Shown: positions 1 through 11,902, counted from the first letter of the stretch. The stretch: DNA of 64,000 bases from Cornus controversa (GCA_026545225.1 CM048848.1:15427353-15491352); one strand, 5' to 3'. Notes: generated by a model not told the origin, from the sequence alone. Numbers and translations: made by a program.

Positions 1-182
1 TTAAGATTCAAAAAAGGTAAAAAAAGCACACGTATATAGAATCATATTGTTATAATACCCAGTACTAATTCAAGTGTCTACTAATCGTCAGTCAAATATC
101 CCTGAAAAAAACACTTTCCAATCTTGAGCATCAGCATGAATCAATGTTAACATATGTGGGTATTTACCGGGTTGGAGTGCAG
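1..182 (+). other. Partial intron of the PAP29-like gene
   Basis: Non-coding sequence upstream of the TGCAG acceptor at 177-182. The preceding exon is outside the window. The split codon at the acceptor (the exon starts with GG, then GAT AAC) implies that the missing exon ends with one base of a Gly codon. Confidence 0.75.
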
Positions 183-1302
183 GGGATAACATCTTCGGGT
201 TTGATGCAACGGATGCACCAAAATCCATGGATGCTGCATTTGCTCCCGCAACATCATCTAACATCCCATGGGCTGCTGTTCTGGGAAACCATGACCAAGA
301 ATCCACCCTGTCAAGGGAAGATGTGATGAAATATATTGTTGGCATGAAGCACACCTTGTCTCAGATCAATCCTCCGGATGCCCACGTCATTGATGGTTTT
401 GGAAACTACAACCTGGAAGTCCACGGGGTTGAAGGTTCGAATTTTGTAAATAAATCACTTCTCAATCTCTACTTCCTTGACAGTGGGGATTACTCCACGG
501 TTCCCTCCATCCCCGGCTACGGCTGGATCAAACCATCCCAGCAATTTTGGTTTCAACGCACTTCTATGAAGCTTCAGGTACTAACCTCAGTTTTTGTTTA
601 CTTAGAGTTCTAATATAGTTTTAGGTGCATTGATTTGTCTCAGTTCTACCATCCAACAATACACATTCTCATTTAGTCAACTGCTCTTTCTCTCTCTCTC
701 TATGATCAACTATGGCCTCCATGATGCTACAGAGAAGACTGACTTCCAGTTAATTTTATGCACTAATAATAATCTGTTAATTATTTTTCCATTGTCCTTT
801 TTTAATGCAGAGAGCATACATGAGCAAGCCAGAGGCTCAGAAGGCTCCTGCTCCCGGCATTGCATACTTCCACATTCCATTGCCTGAATATGCGAGCTTT
901 GATTCATCAAATTTCACAGGTGTGAGACAGGAAGGCATTAGCTCTGCTTCTGTAAACTCTGGCTTCTTCACAACCATGGTGGAAGCTGGGGATGTGAAGG
1001 CTGTTTTCACTGGCCATGATCACATCAATGACTTCTGTGGTGAGCTGACTGGTATACACCTCTGTTATGCTGGAGGTTTCGGTTATCATGCTTATGGGAA
1101 GGCTGGATGGACAAGGAGGGCGAGGGTGGTTGTAGCCTCTTTGGAAAGAACAGCAAAGGGAGGTTGGGGAGCAGTCAAGTCTATCAAAACATGGAAGCGC
1201 CTTGATGATGCAGATCTCACTGCTATTGACGGTCAGGTGCTTTGGAGCAAGACCTCTTCCAGTAAGCTTCTTTTGAATGCCTTCTTCCCTCTATGGCACT
1301 AG
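183..1302 (+). CDS. PAP29: Purple acid phosphatase, PAP29-like (3' part, two exons)
   Basis: Calcineurin-like metallophosphoesterase of the purple acid phosphatase family; the PAP29 group is often annotated as probable inactive PAP. Exon 183-577 follows a TGCAG acceptor and opens in frame with GDNIFGFDATDA; it ends CAG|GTACTA. A 233-bp phase-0 intron (578-810, ending AATGCAG) leads to exon 811-1302, which ends in TAG. Visible motifs are GNHDQE (metal ligands Asn and His) near the start, FHIPLPEY and GHDHINDFCG (metal-binding His pair) in exon 2, then GGFGYHAYGKAGW and KSIKTWKRLDD near the C terminus. The protein start and the first metal motifs lie left of the window. No stop or frameshift interrupts the visible part, so the gene is probably functional. 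The last residues (KLLLNAFFPLWH) are likely variable. It is convergent with the helicase gene ending at 28188. Family assignment is from remembered conserved motifs, not a search. Confidence 0.93.
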
Positions 1303-1323
1303 TCTCTCCGGTACATCCTAGAG

Positions 1324-1417
1324 TAGGGCTGCAAATGAACCAAGCCAAACTTGGGATTGTACGGGCTCGCTCGCTAAAACTAAAAAGTTCAGGCTCGGCT
1401 CGAACTCATTAACAAAC

Positions 1418-1449
<32 letters not shown>

Positions 1450-2187
1450 GGCGGGCTCTCGCGCCAGTATACATGTACCTACTCACTAACCATTTTGACT
1501 GGTAGAAAATTGCCTCTGATCTCCTCTGTGACTTCCAATCTCCATCATCTGTCTCTGAGCTCTCCTCATACAACTTAATGTGCTCATGATACACCAGCAC
1601 TCACTCACAATGTGAGATATGGTGCATGTGAGAGATAAGCTTGCAATAGATGGTGGTGTAAGGTAGTCATTTAGGTTATCGGTGGAAAGGGGTTGTCAGT
1701 ATGGTGCTTGGGTGGAGGGACGCAACCGCATTTCATTGGGTCTGGTGGAGAAAAGAGATGTTTGGGACTAGGGTTTGATGTGTTTTTCTCTGTTAAGGGA
1801 TATGATCCTATGTGGGAATCTAGATTGCTTGTAATTACAAATCCAACAGTTCGTACTGATATCCATAATGAGCTAATGGGCTTTCTTTGTGGGATGAGGT
1901 AATGAACATAAAAGAGCATAACGGGCTGGAGTTTTTCCTGAACTTGATATTATATGGACAAAACTATTCAGTACAAGAAATTCAAATCTTATGAACCTTA
2001 AGTATACAAGCTTGTTCATGAGCCTGGCAAGCTGAGATCAGTAATGTTCAAACTTGGTTCGTTTATTAAACGAACTTGAAAATTGAGCTCGAGCTTGATT
2101 TATTTATTTAATGATCGAACACGAGCCAAGCTCTTAACAAGCTGAGTCCGAGCTGTTCATGAACAACTTGGTTCATTTGCATCCCTA
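1324..2187. mobile_element. Non-autonomous hAT-type element in the PAP29-like 3' flank
   Basis: Terminal inverted repeats TAGGGCTGCAAATGAACC (left) and TAGGGATGCAAATGAACC (right, reverse complement) bound an 864-bp sequence with no transposase. The flanking octamers TCCTAGAG (1316-1323) and TCTCAGAG (2188-2195) agree at 6 of 8 positions, as expected for an old 8-bp hAT target duplication. The subterminal regions are rich in GAGCTCGAGC-type motifs. A (TG)n microsatellite lies at about 1424-1448 and a perfect palindrome at 2057-2075. It starts 21 bp after the PAP29-like stop codon, so it probably lies in the transcribed 3' UTR. A related element is at 30029-30990. Confidence 0.7.
2057..2075. 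repeat. Perfect 9-bp palindrome with 1-nt centre
   Basis: GTTCGTTTA, T, TAAACGAAC: inverted arms inside the subterminal region of the hAT-type element. Confidence 0.8.
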
Positions 2188-2195
2188 TCTCAGAG

Positions 2196-2897
2196 ATGGA
2201 CAATAGCAGTGCTCTAGAAACATTAGAGTGATCGTTTCATATAATTTAGGATTCTCTGTATGAGAGACTTACATCTATTGACATGGCTAGGCTAAGAAGA
2301 TGGCCCAATTTCAGGACTATGATAGGGATGTGCTTTTCTCCTGAAAATTTCTTATTGTTTTTCCTTTTTTTAAGGAATTCAATGTCAATCTAATGGTACA
2401 AGTTTCGTACATTGCATGACTAAAATAATTACCAAAAAGACATTGGATGGCTGAAATGAAAATTATTTCACATCTATCTAGACCATTATCCCAATATTAT
2501 TGGATCATTCAGTACATTGCATGAAAGTTTAATGGTTTTTATGTAAGGTACTTCTATATTATACTATTTTTGGCTTGGTTTGTTCATATCATACACAGAA
2601 GCAGATGGTGCATACAGATTATGACATATGACCTACATGACATCAGTTGAAGATATTGGACACATTTTTTATGATTTTAGATTACCCAAAGATTATTCAT
2701 GAATGTAGAATTGCAGTATTTGGCATCAATGACTTATGCAATTTGTTTCAACCTATGTTGTTGTGTAGATACGGAGTAAATCACATTATTCTTTGTGAAG
2801 AGTAAAAGAAAAAGTTATTACAAGAGTTGTGTGTACTGGTGTTTTCAGCTTTGCCTTCACTTATTTGTCAAAATATTTTTTGTCCGCGTAAGAAGAG
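2196..2897. other. Intergenic, no gene seen
   Basis: AT-rich sequence with stops in all frames. No domain, TIR or tandem repeat recognised. Confidence 0.5.
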
Positions 2898-3013
2898 TTT
2901 TTTTTTTTTGTTGCTAGGCAAGTGCACACAGATTCACTGTGCCTCAAACGAGAATTGAACCCTCAACCTCCCATGCGGGAGGAGGAGATAGCACCTGAGC
3001 TAAAGGATTGGTA
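2898..3013 (-). mobile_element. tRNA-derived SINE
   Basis: Read on the - strand: an A-box-like TAGCTCAGGTG, then a B-box-like GGTTCAATTC about 40 bases on, ending in a poly-A tail (the T run at about 2898-2910 on the + strand). The order A box, B box, unrelated body, A tail is the plan of plant SINEs. It is not a tRNA gene because no acceptor-stem pairing or cloverleaf is visible. Target duplication not identified. Confidence 0.6.
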
Positions 3014-3275
3014 GAGTAATCTGGTTTTAATTAGTTTCTTTCATCTTTGTTGTGCCAGCCACCATCTTGGCCAGTGTTGTTAGATTTCCTTTTCTTCTGT
3101 GGTTGTTGTATGAATCACATTGTATTGGTGTAGAAACCCGGCATCTGTGTTAGTGTCCTAGTTACATAGATCATTTTATACCATTAAATGTCCCTGGCTT
3201 TTTCTCACTTCCCATTTTTATTTTGTTTGAACAGGAAGAAAGAAACAGACTATCGTTTGATCGATGCACAGATGT

Positions 3276-3767
3276 AAGATTTACACACAAATTGATAATC
3301 ATCAAAGTGGCTTCAGAAAGTAAGTTTTATATTTGGTCCAAGGGGAATGTTTTGTTTTGTAGTTTATAATGTTATATGAAGACTGGTTAAATTTCTAAGA
3401 TTTAGACACAAACTGACAATCAGCAAAGTGGCTTCAGAAAGTAAGTTTTATATTTGGTCCAAGGAGAATGTTTTGCTTTGTAGTTTATAATGTTATATGA
3501 AGACTGGTTAAATTTCTAAGATTTAGACACAAATTGACAATCAGCAAAGTGGCTTCAGAAAGTAAGTTTTATATTTGGTCCAAGGAGAATGTTTTGTTTT
3601 GTAGTTTATAATGTTATATGAAGACTGGTTAAATTTCTAAGATTTAGACACAAATTGACAATCAGCAAAGTGGCTTCAGAAAGTAAGTTTTATATTTGGT
3701 CCAAGGGGAATGTTTTGTTTTGTAGTTTATAATGTTATATGAAGACTGGTTAAATTTCTAAGATTTA
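3276..3767. repeat. 121-bp tandem repeat, four copies
   Basis: The motif AAAGTGGCTTCAGAAAGTAA recurs at exact 121-bp spacing (the unit landmark is at about 3301, 3422, 3543 and 3664). Copies differ by only a few substitutions (for example GGGGAATG versus GGAGAATG). Each unit contains AGAAAGTAAGTTTT, which resembles a plant 5' splice site. No open frame crosses the array. The function is unknown. Confidence 0.95.
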
Positions 3768-5200
3768 AGTGAGAAGTGGGAACACTAAAGGTAATTTTAC
3801 AGGTCAATATGCAGATTAAGAACATAATAAATGAATTTTGTGTGCATTGTTCTAGCATACTCAAATAATGTCAGTAGCACTCAGAAACATAATTTATGGA
3901 AATCTTTTCATTTCCTTCTTTTATCAGCAGATGAACTATTTTAGTTTGAAAATTAATTAATTTTTCTCTACGGCATGTGTGTGCTATATTTTGAAGCATG
4001 GCCTCAGACCATATTTTTTGCTGATCTTTTCCACAGAGCACACAAGTTAGACATGTAGATTCTCTTGGCAGGTCTTTATCAATGTACTGTCATCTAAGTT
4101 GTAAATTCTAACTTGCAACATTCCTAGAACTTAAGTTCTCAACATTTGTACCACCAAGGCCTGTGGTCTAGTGCTATTTCCTCTCCTTTCAAAAGCATTG
4201 TGAGAGTTCTTTGCCAGGATAAAAAATAAATAAAAAATTGAACATTTGTGTCTGTCCATGTTATTCTGAATATAAAACATTTTGGGTGATATAATGATAA
4301 GAGTATCTAGAGAGAGGTTGAAACGATTTCTGATATTTTAGCTTTAGATGATGGTGGAATTATTTTGTTTCTTAGGTGGCACTTTTTGAGGGTTACAACT
4401 GGCCGGTGACATCGCTTTATTATTAAACTATGGCAGGGTATAGAAGGCAACTAGCATTGCATAAAACGTGTAGATTGGCTAAATGTAGACTGGAGGAAAC
4501 ATAAAGGTGACTGAAATAGGGCTTCCAAAAGTCTAGTGTAAAAGTTCAGTTAAAAGTCAAGCCATAATGATAACCTTAAACTCATGCCAATGCTTGACCC
4601 AACTCTAGAAATGGAGAAGTGGATAACATCAATGCAGCTACAAAATTGTGTACGTCATAAATTTTTTAATTAACTTGTAAATGAATTTATCTATTGGGCA
4701 ACAGAAGGATCAATAGTATCCTGTCTTCTAATAATGACCTTGTAAGAAGATTGATTGCTTGATTTGGAACTAAAAGCAGATCATATGTGTGAAACACATG
4801 GCAGTTCCATTTAAGAACTTCTAATTGATGTCTCTCTGAGTATGCTGTGTATATGGCGAGGGAGGATTAGTAAATTTGTATGTATGAGAAGTTGTTTGTA
4901 AGAAATTTACCTCCTAATCTCACTAGTTTAATGATCTCCAACAGTGATGAAAAAACCTTTTTGTAGTCAATTTAACCAGCCAGGTGACCCTTTTGGATGA
5001 CGTGCATGATGTATCTGTTGCTTGGCTTATTTTGCCACGATTTCCATAGCAAATCAGATTGACCACGTAATTAAGAAATGGATCCAATGTTACCAAGATA
5101 AGTAAAAATGCATCTATTTGAGTGGGTCTATCACTACACGTCAGCACGGTGATACCATGTCAGTGTTATCACCATTGTATTATTTTTATTTTTCCTATTT
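3768..5200. other. Intergenic, no gene seen
   Basis: AT-rich sequence. At about 4158-4232 there is an A-box-like GGTCTAGTGCTA followed by an A-rich tail, possibly a truncated SINE, but no B box, so it is not called. Nothing else is recognised. Confidence 0.45.
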
Positions 5201-5202
5201 TC

Positions 5203-5290
5203 AAGGGTAGCCTTTTGGCAAGTCTCTAACCTCACGTCTTGGAGGTTTGGGAATTCGAATTCCCTTGAAACTAATCTTAGAGATTTTTTC
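5203..5290 (+). mobile_element. SINE-like fragment
   Basis: TAGCCTTTTGGC resembles an A box, and GGAATTCGAATTCCC, about 45 bp downstream, contains a B-box-like TTCGAATTC. No clear 3' tail or target duplication is seen, so this is a weak call. Confidence 0.4.
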
Positions 5291-5834
5291 AGCAATTGTT
5301 TGATGCATGTGGGACGTCGGACAAAGTGACTGCATATACTCGGTGATGAACTATGGGGTCTTTACAATATTTGGACTTGCTTAAGCTTTCCACTCTTGAG
5401 CATACAAAATGAATTACCTGTCTCCCTTACCTACTAGGTGAAAAGAAATAACTTTCTGCAGATTGACGTATCACACCAAATTTATACTTTCATGGATTTC
5501 CTAATTAGAAGGATACCATTTCTAATCTGATCTGGAGTTGCTATATGATTAACATTTTCTATGGTTTCAAGAACATAGGTCTAAATGGCATATGATGCAG
5601 TTGCTCTTGCTTGGATAAATTAAATGTCTATTCACGAGTATTTGGGATTATTTTTTCCAATGGATTGGTCATGCAAGTAAGAAAACATTACATTACCCAC
5701 AAAGTTGTTCTTGAAGGAGAATTATCCTTAATTATGTGCTTGATTGATGCCTTTTGGTACTTCAATGATGATTGATGCTCTGTGATGAACATAATAAGTG
5801 TATCATAACTGACAACATCATGATTTATTCTACT

Positions 5835-5957
5835 AGGTTAACACCCATGTATTGTTATGCTCTAATGCAATTGGCTAAATAGTCAAGATTACGACGACTC
5901 TATAATGCAATTGGCTAAATGTGCTTCTCATTAGGTTAACACCCATGTATTGTTATG
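5835..5957. repeat. Interleaved direct repeats, order A-B-B-A
   Basis: A 25-bp sequence beginning AGGTTAACACCC occurs at 5835-5859 and 5933-5957. Between them a 21-22 bp sequence containing ATGCAATTGGCTAAAT occurs at 5860-5880 and 5899-5920. All copies are in the same orientation. Confidence 0.9.
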
Positions 5958-6660
5958 AAAAAAATACATCTGTTTGCAGGTTAAGCTTTATCAGTAAATT
6001 ATATATAGTATGAACTTTTGCCCAGGTGTGGAAGCAATTGGCTCTTTTCCTTTGATCTCTCTTTAAGTAACTGTTGCAAGCGTGAATACTGAATCTGACT
6101 CTAGATTTAAAGAGAAACTTGTTTAAGAAGGTTCAAACCACAAAGATATTAGAAAAACTCGAAACAATGGAACAGAAAGAGCGGCTAAAAAATATATAGG
6201 TGATCATGATTGACTCTCCCCGGTTGCATGCAAGACAAAGAGGACAAACATATGGAATGTGAAAATAGGCAATGGAGTCACTATCCCAAGTTTTAAGTTT
6301 CAAGTGAATAGAAATCCAAAGTGGCAAGCTATATTTATGGATAGACTGTTTGAACCACACTAAATGCTTGCAAGGAATTGAAGGATAATGCAAAGAAACA
6401 GTTTGAGGCATGAGCCACTCTGTCCATAAAAGGATTAGGCAGATTTGAGTTGTATCTATATTACATTTAAGCATCGTGTTTGAATCTCCCTCCAAAAAAA
6501 AAATTTACCATCTAACGATTAAAAATGCTTACAAACCAATCTTACGGTTCAAAATATTTATGCATATTTACGGTCTAAAATAACTCTCTCTATTTACGAT
6601 CTAACGGTCACGATTTACTTACTACATTCACATCTAAATTCACATACACATCCACATACC
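5958..6660. other. Intergenic, no gene seen
   Basis: No recognisable coding domain. At 6510-6610 short direct motifs of the form TTACGGTCTAA and TTACGATCTAACGGT recur, suggesting the end of an unidentified repeat. Confidence 0.4.
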
Positions 6661-7020
6661 CTTGCAATCCCACTTTCAAGTCTCTCTCTCTCTCTCTCTC
6701 TCCCCTACGTTTCTCCCTCGACTTCTTTCTTTATTTATTCTTTTTCCATTCTCTCTCACACGTTTGGCTCTCTCTCTACATCACTCTCCCACTCAATCGA
6801 CCCATTTTCGTCTCTCTCTCTCTCTCTTTCTACATCACTCAATCTCTATATCACTCTCTCACTCAATCGACCACACACTCTTTCTCCTACCTCATTTTCT
6901 TTTTCTCTTCCGGTCTTCAAGGTGGTAGCCGTTGCAACTCCCGTACCCCACCGTCCACACCACCTTCACTCTCTCCCTCTCTTTTTATCTCTCTCTCTTT
7001 CACACACAAACATGGCAACT
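6661..7020. repeat. CT-rich simple-sequence tract
   Basis: Pyrimidine-rich on the + strand with (TC)n runs and a recurring unit containing CACTCAATCGACC (about 6789 and 6864). The Ser/Leu-rich open frames here come from the simple repeat and show no protein domain. Confidence 0.7.
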
Positions 7021-7685
7021 GAGGACACATCAAGTCCATCCACGGCGAGCTCCCTTTGGCACACATCACTTGCGGTCACCACTGCAGCCAAGTGTTCTTC
7101 TGCCGCTGCAACTCCCATGCCTCCACCGTCCTCTGGCACATACCACCTGCGGTCATTGCTATCGCCACACGATCTCCTGCCGTTGCAACTCACGTGCCCC
7201 TACCCCACCGCGGTTTTCCAACCAAGGTACTGCCAAAACAACAAGTTTTTTTTGAAATTGATTGATATATTGATTTGATTGATCAGTGCATAATATATAT
7301 ATATATATATATATATTATTTTATTTCAATATTTTCTCTCTCCTCTTAGCTCTCTCCCCCACCAACATTCCTTGCCTCTCTCACTCTCGGTTTCAATGGA
7401 GGTGCTCTCGGCAGTGGAGGTTTGTGGGTTTTTGATGGTGCAGCATTTGGTGGAGGCTAGAGAAAAAATGGGTCAGTTGAAATGGTGAAGTTATTGGTGG
7501 CTCGGCAGTAGCAACGGGGAATGATGGGTATTCTCGGTAGAGCTTTTGGAGGTGAGTCTTCAATAGTGGGTGAGATCCATGTCGTGGTGGTGATGATGGT
7601 GGTTATGCATGGTGATGTTGCCGTATGGTGTATGGGAAGTGGGTCTTCGTTGATGATGGTGGTCTGATGATATTATACATGGGCA
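7021..7685. other. Intergenic, no gene seen
   Basis: Mixed-composition sequence with an (AT)n run at about 7293-7316. Open frames are short and overlapping in several frames without recognisable domains. Confidence 0.4.
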
Positions 7686-7835
7686 GGTGCACTGGCGGAG
7701 CCAGTGTGTGCCCAAGGGGGCACATGCCCCCCCTGAAATATATATATATATATATATTTTTACTACTATATGCATATTTTTTGTAAATTTCAAAAATGCC
7801 CCCCCTCAAATTTTTTTTTTTACTTCAATAGCTTA
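7686..7835. mobile_element. One end of a GGCGGAGCCAG-type DNA element
   Basis: Sequence beginning GGCGGAGCCAGTGTGTGCCC matches a terminal pattern I know from plant non-autonomous DNA elements. It contains two back-to-back hairpins (7690-7706 and 7707-7724), an (AT)n run and repeated GCCCCCCC blocks. The opposite terminus was not found. Confidence 0.4.
7690..7724. repeat. Two adjacent hairpins
   Basis: CACTGGC-GGA-GCCAGTG (7690-7706), followed immediately by TGTGCCC with a short loop and GGGCACA (7707-7724). Both arms pair perfectly. Confidence 0.85.
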
Positions 7836-8148
7836 GTGATGGTAAAGATCCAAGAGAAGTTATTGGTCATTTGGCCTTGTAATGTGTTAAAAGATAAATG
7901 TAGTACTCAATTATGAAAATACAAGTCATAAGCAACGGATTTTCTTTTGCAAATAATACAACATGTATATATAAATTTTTGAATTTTCTTTATATTTCAA
8001 TAATTCGTAACATTTTCGCCCTAGGTCAAAACATTGTGAAAGTATTACTCAAATGGAAGCTCTCGAAATCTCTATTCAATGGATTTCATTTTATCAAAAG
8101 ATTTTATTTATAGTGGGAGTTATGGGACTTCGAGTGAGATAAAGGAAG

Positions 8149-8190
<42 letters not shown>

Positions 8191-8330
8191 GTTCACTTGT
8201 GTGTTTTACGTTGAAGAAGATTGGAAAAAGGGGTGTATTGTGTGTAATGCAAACATACTTATTTTTGTGTATATCTGGCCCATCAATATACACTAATGTG
8301 TATTGACACCTCACCAAGGGCAAATGACTA
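7836..8330. other. Intergenic with long (AT)n microsatellite
   Basis: (TA)n repeat at about 8150-8189. The poly-Ile/Tyr reading frames over it are artefacts of the dinucleotide repeat. Confidence 0.6.
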
Positions 8331-10495
8331 TTTTGCCCTTAAGTCACTTAATGTACCTCTCGAGCTCTGTTTTTTATTTCAAAAGCAGCTACGGCTCCGA
8401 AATCACTTCCTTAACTCATTAAACATTTCATTTAGTTCAAAATCAAAAATAAATGTTTTCCAAAAAAGTTTCAAATTTCCGGGCCCACCCAACCCGCTTC
8501 CCAGACCCAAAATTCTCAAATTTACCCAAACGTTCCCAAAATTTTTCAGAACCTTTAAACAAGTCCCCAAACATGTTTCTCACACTCAAAACATGTTAAA
8601 CATCATTTAAAATGCATTTATGGAATTTATGATAAATAAAATGAAAACCAGCCAATCAAAATGCCTCGAATCTGTATTCCTAAAAAATGTTCTAGGTCTC
8701 CATTTTCATGCCTTAGACCCCATTCTCATCATTGACACTCCTTAACTCACCAATTCAATTTTGTTTACAAGCCTATACATGCATAAATGAACATAAATTC
8801 ATTATCATCATCTAGCATTCGCCATGCTCAACATCATAATTTAAAAGTATGAAACATAAAGCATAAATGTAACATGCTCTCAACAGCAATAAGGGCCTTA
8901 TACATGCCCAACATCTGCATATAGTTCACATCACGAATATGCATTCAAATAAAATAACAAATTTTTTTAGAGGAAGACTAGCTACGCTACACGCCAACTC
9001 ACGGTTGGGGAGACTCCGTCACCTATTTGCCATTTCCTAAAAGAGTTAATACTCATGGGATGATCAACTACACGCTCAGTATGAATGTCTGAAATAGAAT
9101 TCTGCAGGTCTCGTGAATACCACATAACATATAATCTTATTATCATGTTAAGCATAATTCATATACAAGTAATCATACTAACAACCACGCTGTGAATGTA
9201 TGTTTATCATGTCATTCTCACACTTGTCCGTGTCTCACACACACATAAATTCCATTGCTCTAACCTTGGATCACCACCCACAATGTCAATGATAACAACT
9301 GGCCCGAATCCTGACTCTTGGCAACCCAACCTTCCACAACCTTTCTATACCACCTCGAATCCCGACTCTTGACAATCCGATGCATACAAACCTTTCCACA
9401 ACACTCCCGGATCCCGACTCTTGGCTATTTGGTTTCCATAACCCTTTCACATGCACACTCGCACCATCTATATGCAATGCGTGTACATTATCACAATTAT
9501 GCTCATGCTAAATGTGCATATACAATTAAAAGTAAAATAATGCTTAATTGTCATGCTTGCACATATTTCAAATAAACTTCACATGCATTCACATTAAACA
9601 TGTTTCATATTCTCCACATTTCATATCATTAATATCGGCAATTAAACATGTTTTCACATCCAAACATACTTTCAAGGCAATTTATCAAACATATAAGTGT
9701 CATTTAACATTGATAATCCACTAAGTAGTATAATATAGCATGCTTTAACCATGAAAGACATCTAATTATACGCACATAACCAATTAGTTGCCACAAATAA
9801 CCAATATACTCACAAAAACCCCAAATTCTATGGGTTAGACATCCCTACCTCAATTTGGAAGAGCTTCCAAATGATTTTCTCAAATTTCTCACCAAAAATT
9901 AACTTTTTTTGAATTCAATTCCGGATGGATCAAACTCGAGCCCTCAATGTGTAGACCAACTCTTCCTTCTTCAACGCCTTCCAATTATCGCCCCATGCCT
10001 CTCAAATTCAACGGAGAATAGAAGAAGATGTACAGATATATATGTATCTATATTGCTCTCTCACGGCTGATGAAGAATGAGAGAATGAATTGCTAAATTC
10101 TCTTCTTTGCTATTTATAGACCTAGTTCTCATATTTACAAAAATGCCATTAGTCTTTCACTAAACCTTTCCAGGCTCTGTTTTCACTTTCAATAACTCCT
10201 ACGGACCCGAAATCAATTTCGTAGTGCAACAAATATTTTATTTAAACTACTCTCCAAATTTTGTGTCATTCTAACACTTTTAAATTTTTTGGGCCCACGG
10301 GACCAGCGTCTCGGGCTCACCCAAACCCAAAAAACTCAATTTTTACCAAACGTTTTCAAAACTTCCCCCGGCCTTTATACGAGTCCCAAAATATGTATTT
10401 TACATTTAAAACACACATATGATCTTCTAAATCATTTATAGGACAATAAATGAAAATAAAAAGAAAACTGACCAAAAATGGTCATGATCTTTACA
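8331..10495 (-). mobile_element. Gypsy LTR region (3' LTR of the 10.5-17.2 kb element)
   Basis: The right end GGTCATGATCTTTACA (10495) matches the end of the LTR at 16879 (GGTCACGGTCTTTACA). The upstream 350 bp also aligns by eye with 16500-16879, including 'ACGGACCCGAAATCA', GGGCCCAC and CCAAACG..TTTCAAAA. A second partial copy of the same segment is at 8331-8640, so the LTR is internally rearranged. The sequence after 10495 reads, on the - strand, as the GGGACGAAATCC stretch typical of the 3' end of Gypsy elements. The left border is uncertain. Confidence 0.55.
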
Positions 10496-11459
10496 ACTTA
10501 CCCAACTTAAAAGGATTTCGTCCCTGAAATCAAGTCATCCATAAACTCTCATTTATCCCTCATACCCAATGAGTCACTCCACAACTACTTAGATCGAACA
10601 CGTTGTAAGAGAAGTGCTAATAAAAAAAAAATGTCCGGCCGGGCTATTTCTCCTCACTAGCCCAACCTCGACAACGCGTCTTTCTTGTCCACTTGTACCC
10701 TTACAAAACCATCACCATGCACACATACATATCAAAAAAGGTGTTATATTTGCAACACCTAACTCACACCACTAGAGTCTAGTACACTTAATGTATTTCA
10801 CACTCACCGAATCAATCTCAAGGTCTAACCTCCACCTAAGATTTTCAAGTCTCATTCATACTCATATAATCCATCATGGTTCATACATCAACCACAATAC
10901 CGACATTCCATTTAGGGCGTATTCCACAATTCCATGCATTTGCTGAAGCAAACCATATAGATTCCGTGTAGTTGAAAAAATAAGTCATGTTTTTCGTGCA
11001 CTTGTCAAACAATCCACATAATACCCAAGCATTTGCCAAACAAGTCACATAAATTTTCCCAATCTCATGGACTATCCACCCATTGGAACCCAATACCATA
11101 CCTAGTGTACTACTGCTTTCATGATCCTATCACACCTAACGCTTACCACACAACTTACCATAAGCCTCACACAACTCATGCACATCCCTTTTTTGACGTA
11201 CAACCCGTCAATCACCTATTAACTTAAGAAGAATTAAATCAAAAATAAGCATTTCTTTCTGACTGTCTCTATAGTACTCCTCAGGCACACTCTATCTAAA
11301 ACTATAGTAACATCTACTGGCTTATCGACACTGATAGCCTCACCATCCCGACTAACCTCTACTCCCAATGCCCATGCATATGATGCAGTAATAATACAAA
11401 GCATCTAAATCAACTCAAAAACAAGCCTATGAGCTAAACATAAAAAATATACATACCTC
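10496..11459 (-). other. 3' non-coding part of the Gypsy element
   Basis: Lies between the gag-like fragment and the 3' LTR. No domain is readable. An A-run at 10621-10631 and short frames are noise. Confidence 0.4.
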
Positions 11460-11902
11460 AGGCCATTGAAGGTCCAGTTGAGACATCTACATAAGTAACA
11501 ACATACGCCCTGCCTTGAGCCCTTGGCTCCTGCTATCCACCACCCTGGAAACTAGACTGTTGAGTAGACACACCAGGGGTAGATCCCTTCATTGGTCGTG
11601 CACTCTGGGTAGTCGTAGCTAGTTGAGATGGGGGTAAAAGCCTAAACCTTAACTGTGTTGTCCTCTGTTGTGAACTCAGCTCGCTAGTCCCATTTTCACC
11701 CAGTTGAGGACAATTTATCCTCATATGTTCTTTCAACCTGCACTCAAAACAAGCCCTAGGATTAGGCTAACTCATGGAATAGTCCGCCATAACATACCCC
11801 AACTGTTTGCACCAAAAACATCTTACCCCTTCCTGGTTAAACCCCAATGGCATAGGAGTCCTAGACATAGATTGTATCGTTTGTTATCCCACTAATCCCA
11901 TC
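11460..11902 (-). pseudogene. Gypsy gag fragment with zinc-knuckle-like motifs
   Basis: The - strand reading contains CFWCKQLGYVMADY and, after a stop, CFECRLKEHMRINC. The second fits CX2CX4HX4C. A Ser/Gln/Thr-rich linker follows, then GRAYVVT, which resembles the end of Gypsy gag before protease. It carries stops. Its position is odd because it follows, rather than precedes, the pol domains on the same strand. It could belong to a second, fused Gypsy copy. Confidence 0.6.

Noticed and set aside
2898-3013. tRNA gene on the - strand
   Set aside because: Pol III boxes are present, but no cloverleaf or acceptor stem can be drawn and a poly-A tail follows, so it is a SINE.
6662-6928. Ser/Leu-rich open frame that could be taken for a signal peptide or membrane protein
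   Set aside because: It is a translation of a (TC)n tract, open in more than one frame, with no domain.
7560-7793. His-rich frame on the - strand
   Set aside because: Comes from GATGGTGGT-type low complexity; no start context, homology or conservation can be argued.
8079-8323. Poly Ile-Tyr reading frames on both strands
   Set aside because: Artefacts of the (AT)n microsatellite at about 8150-8189.
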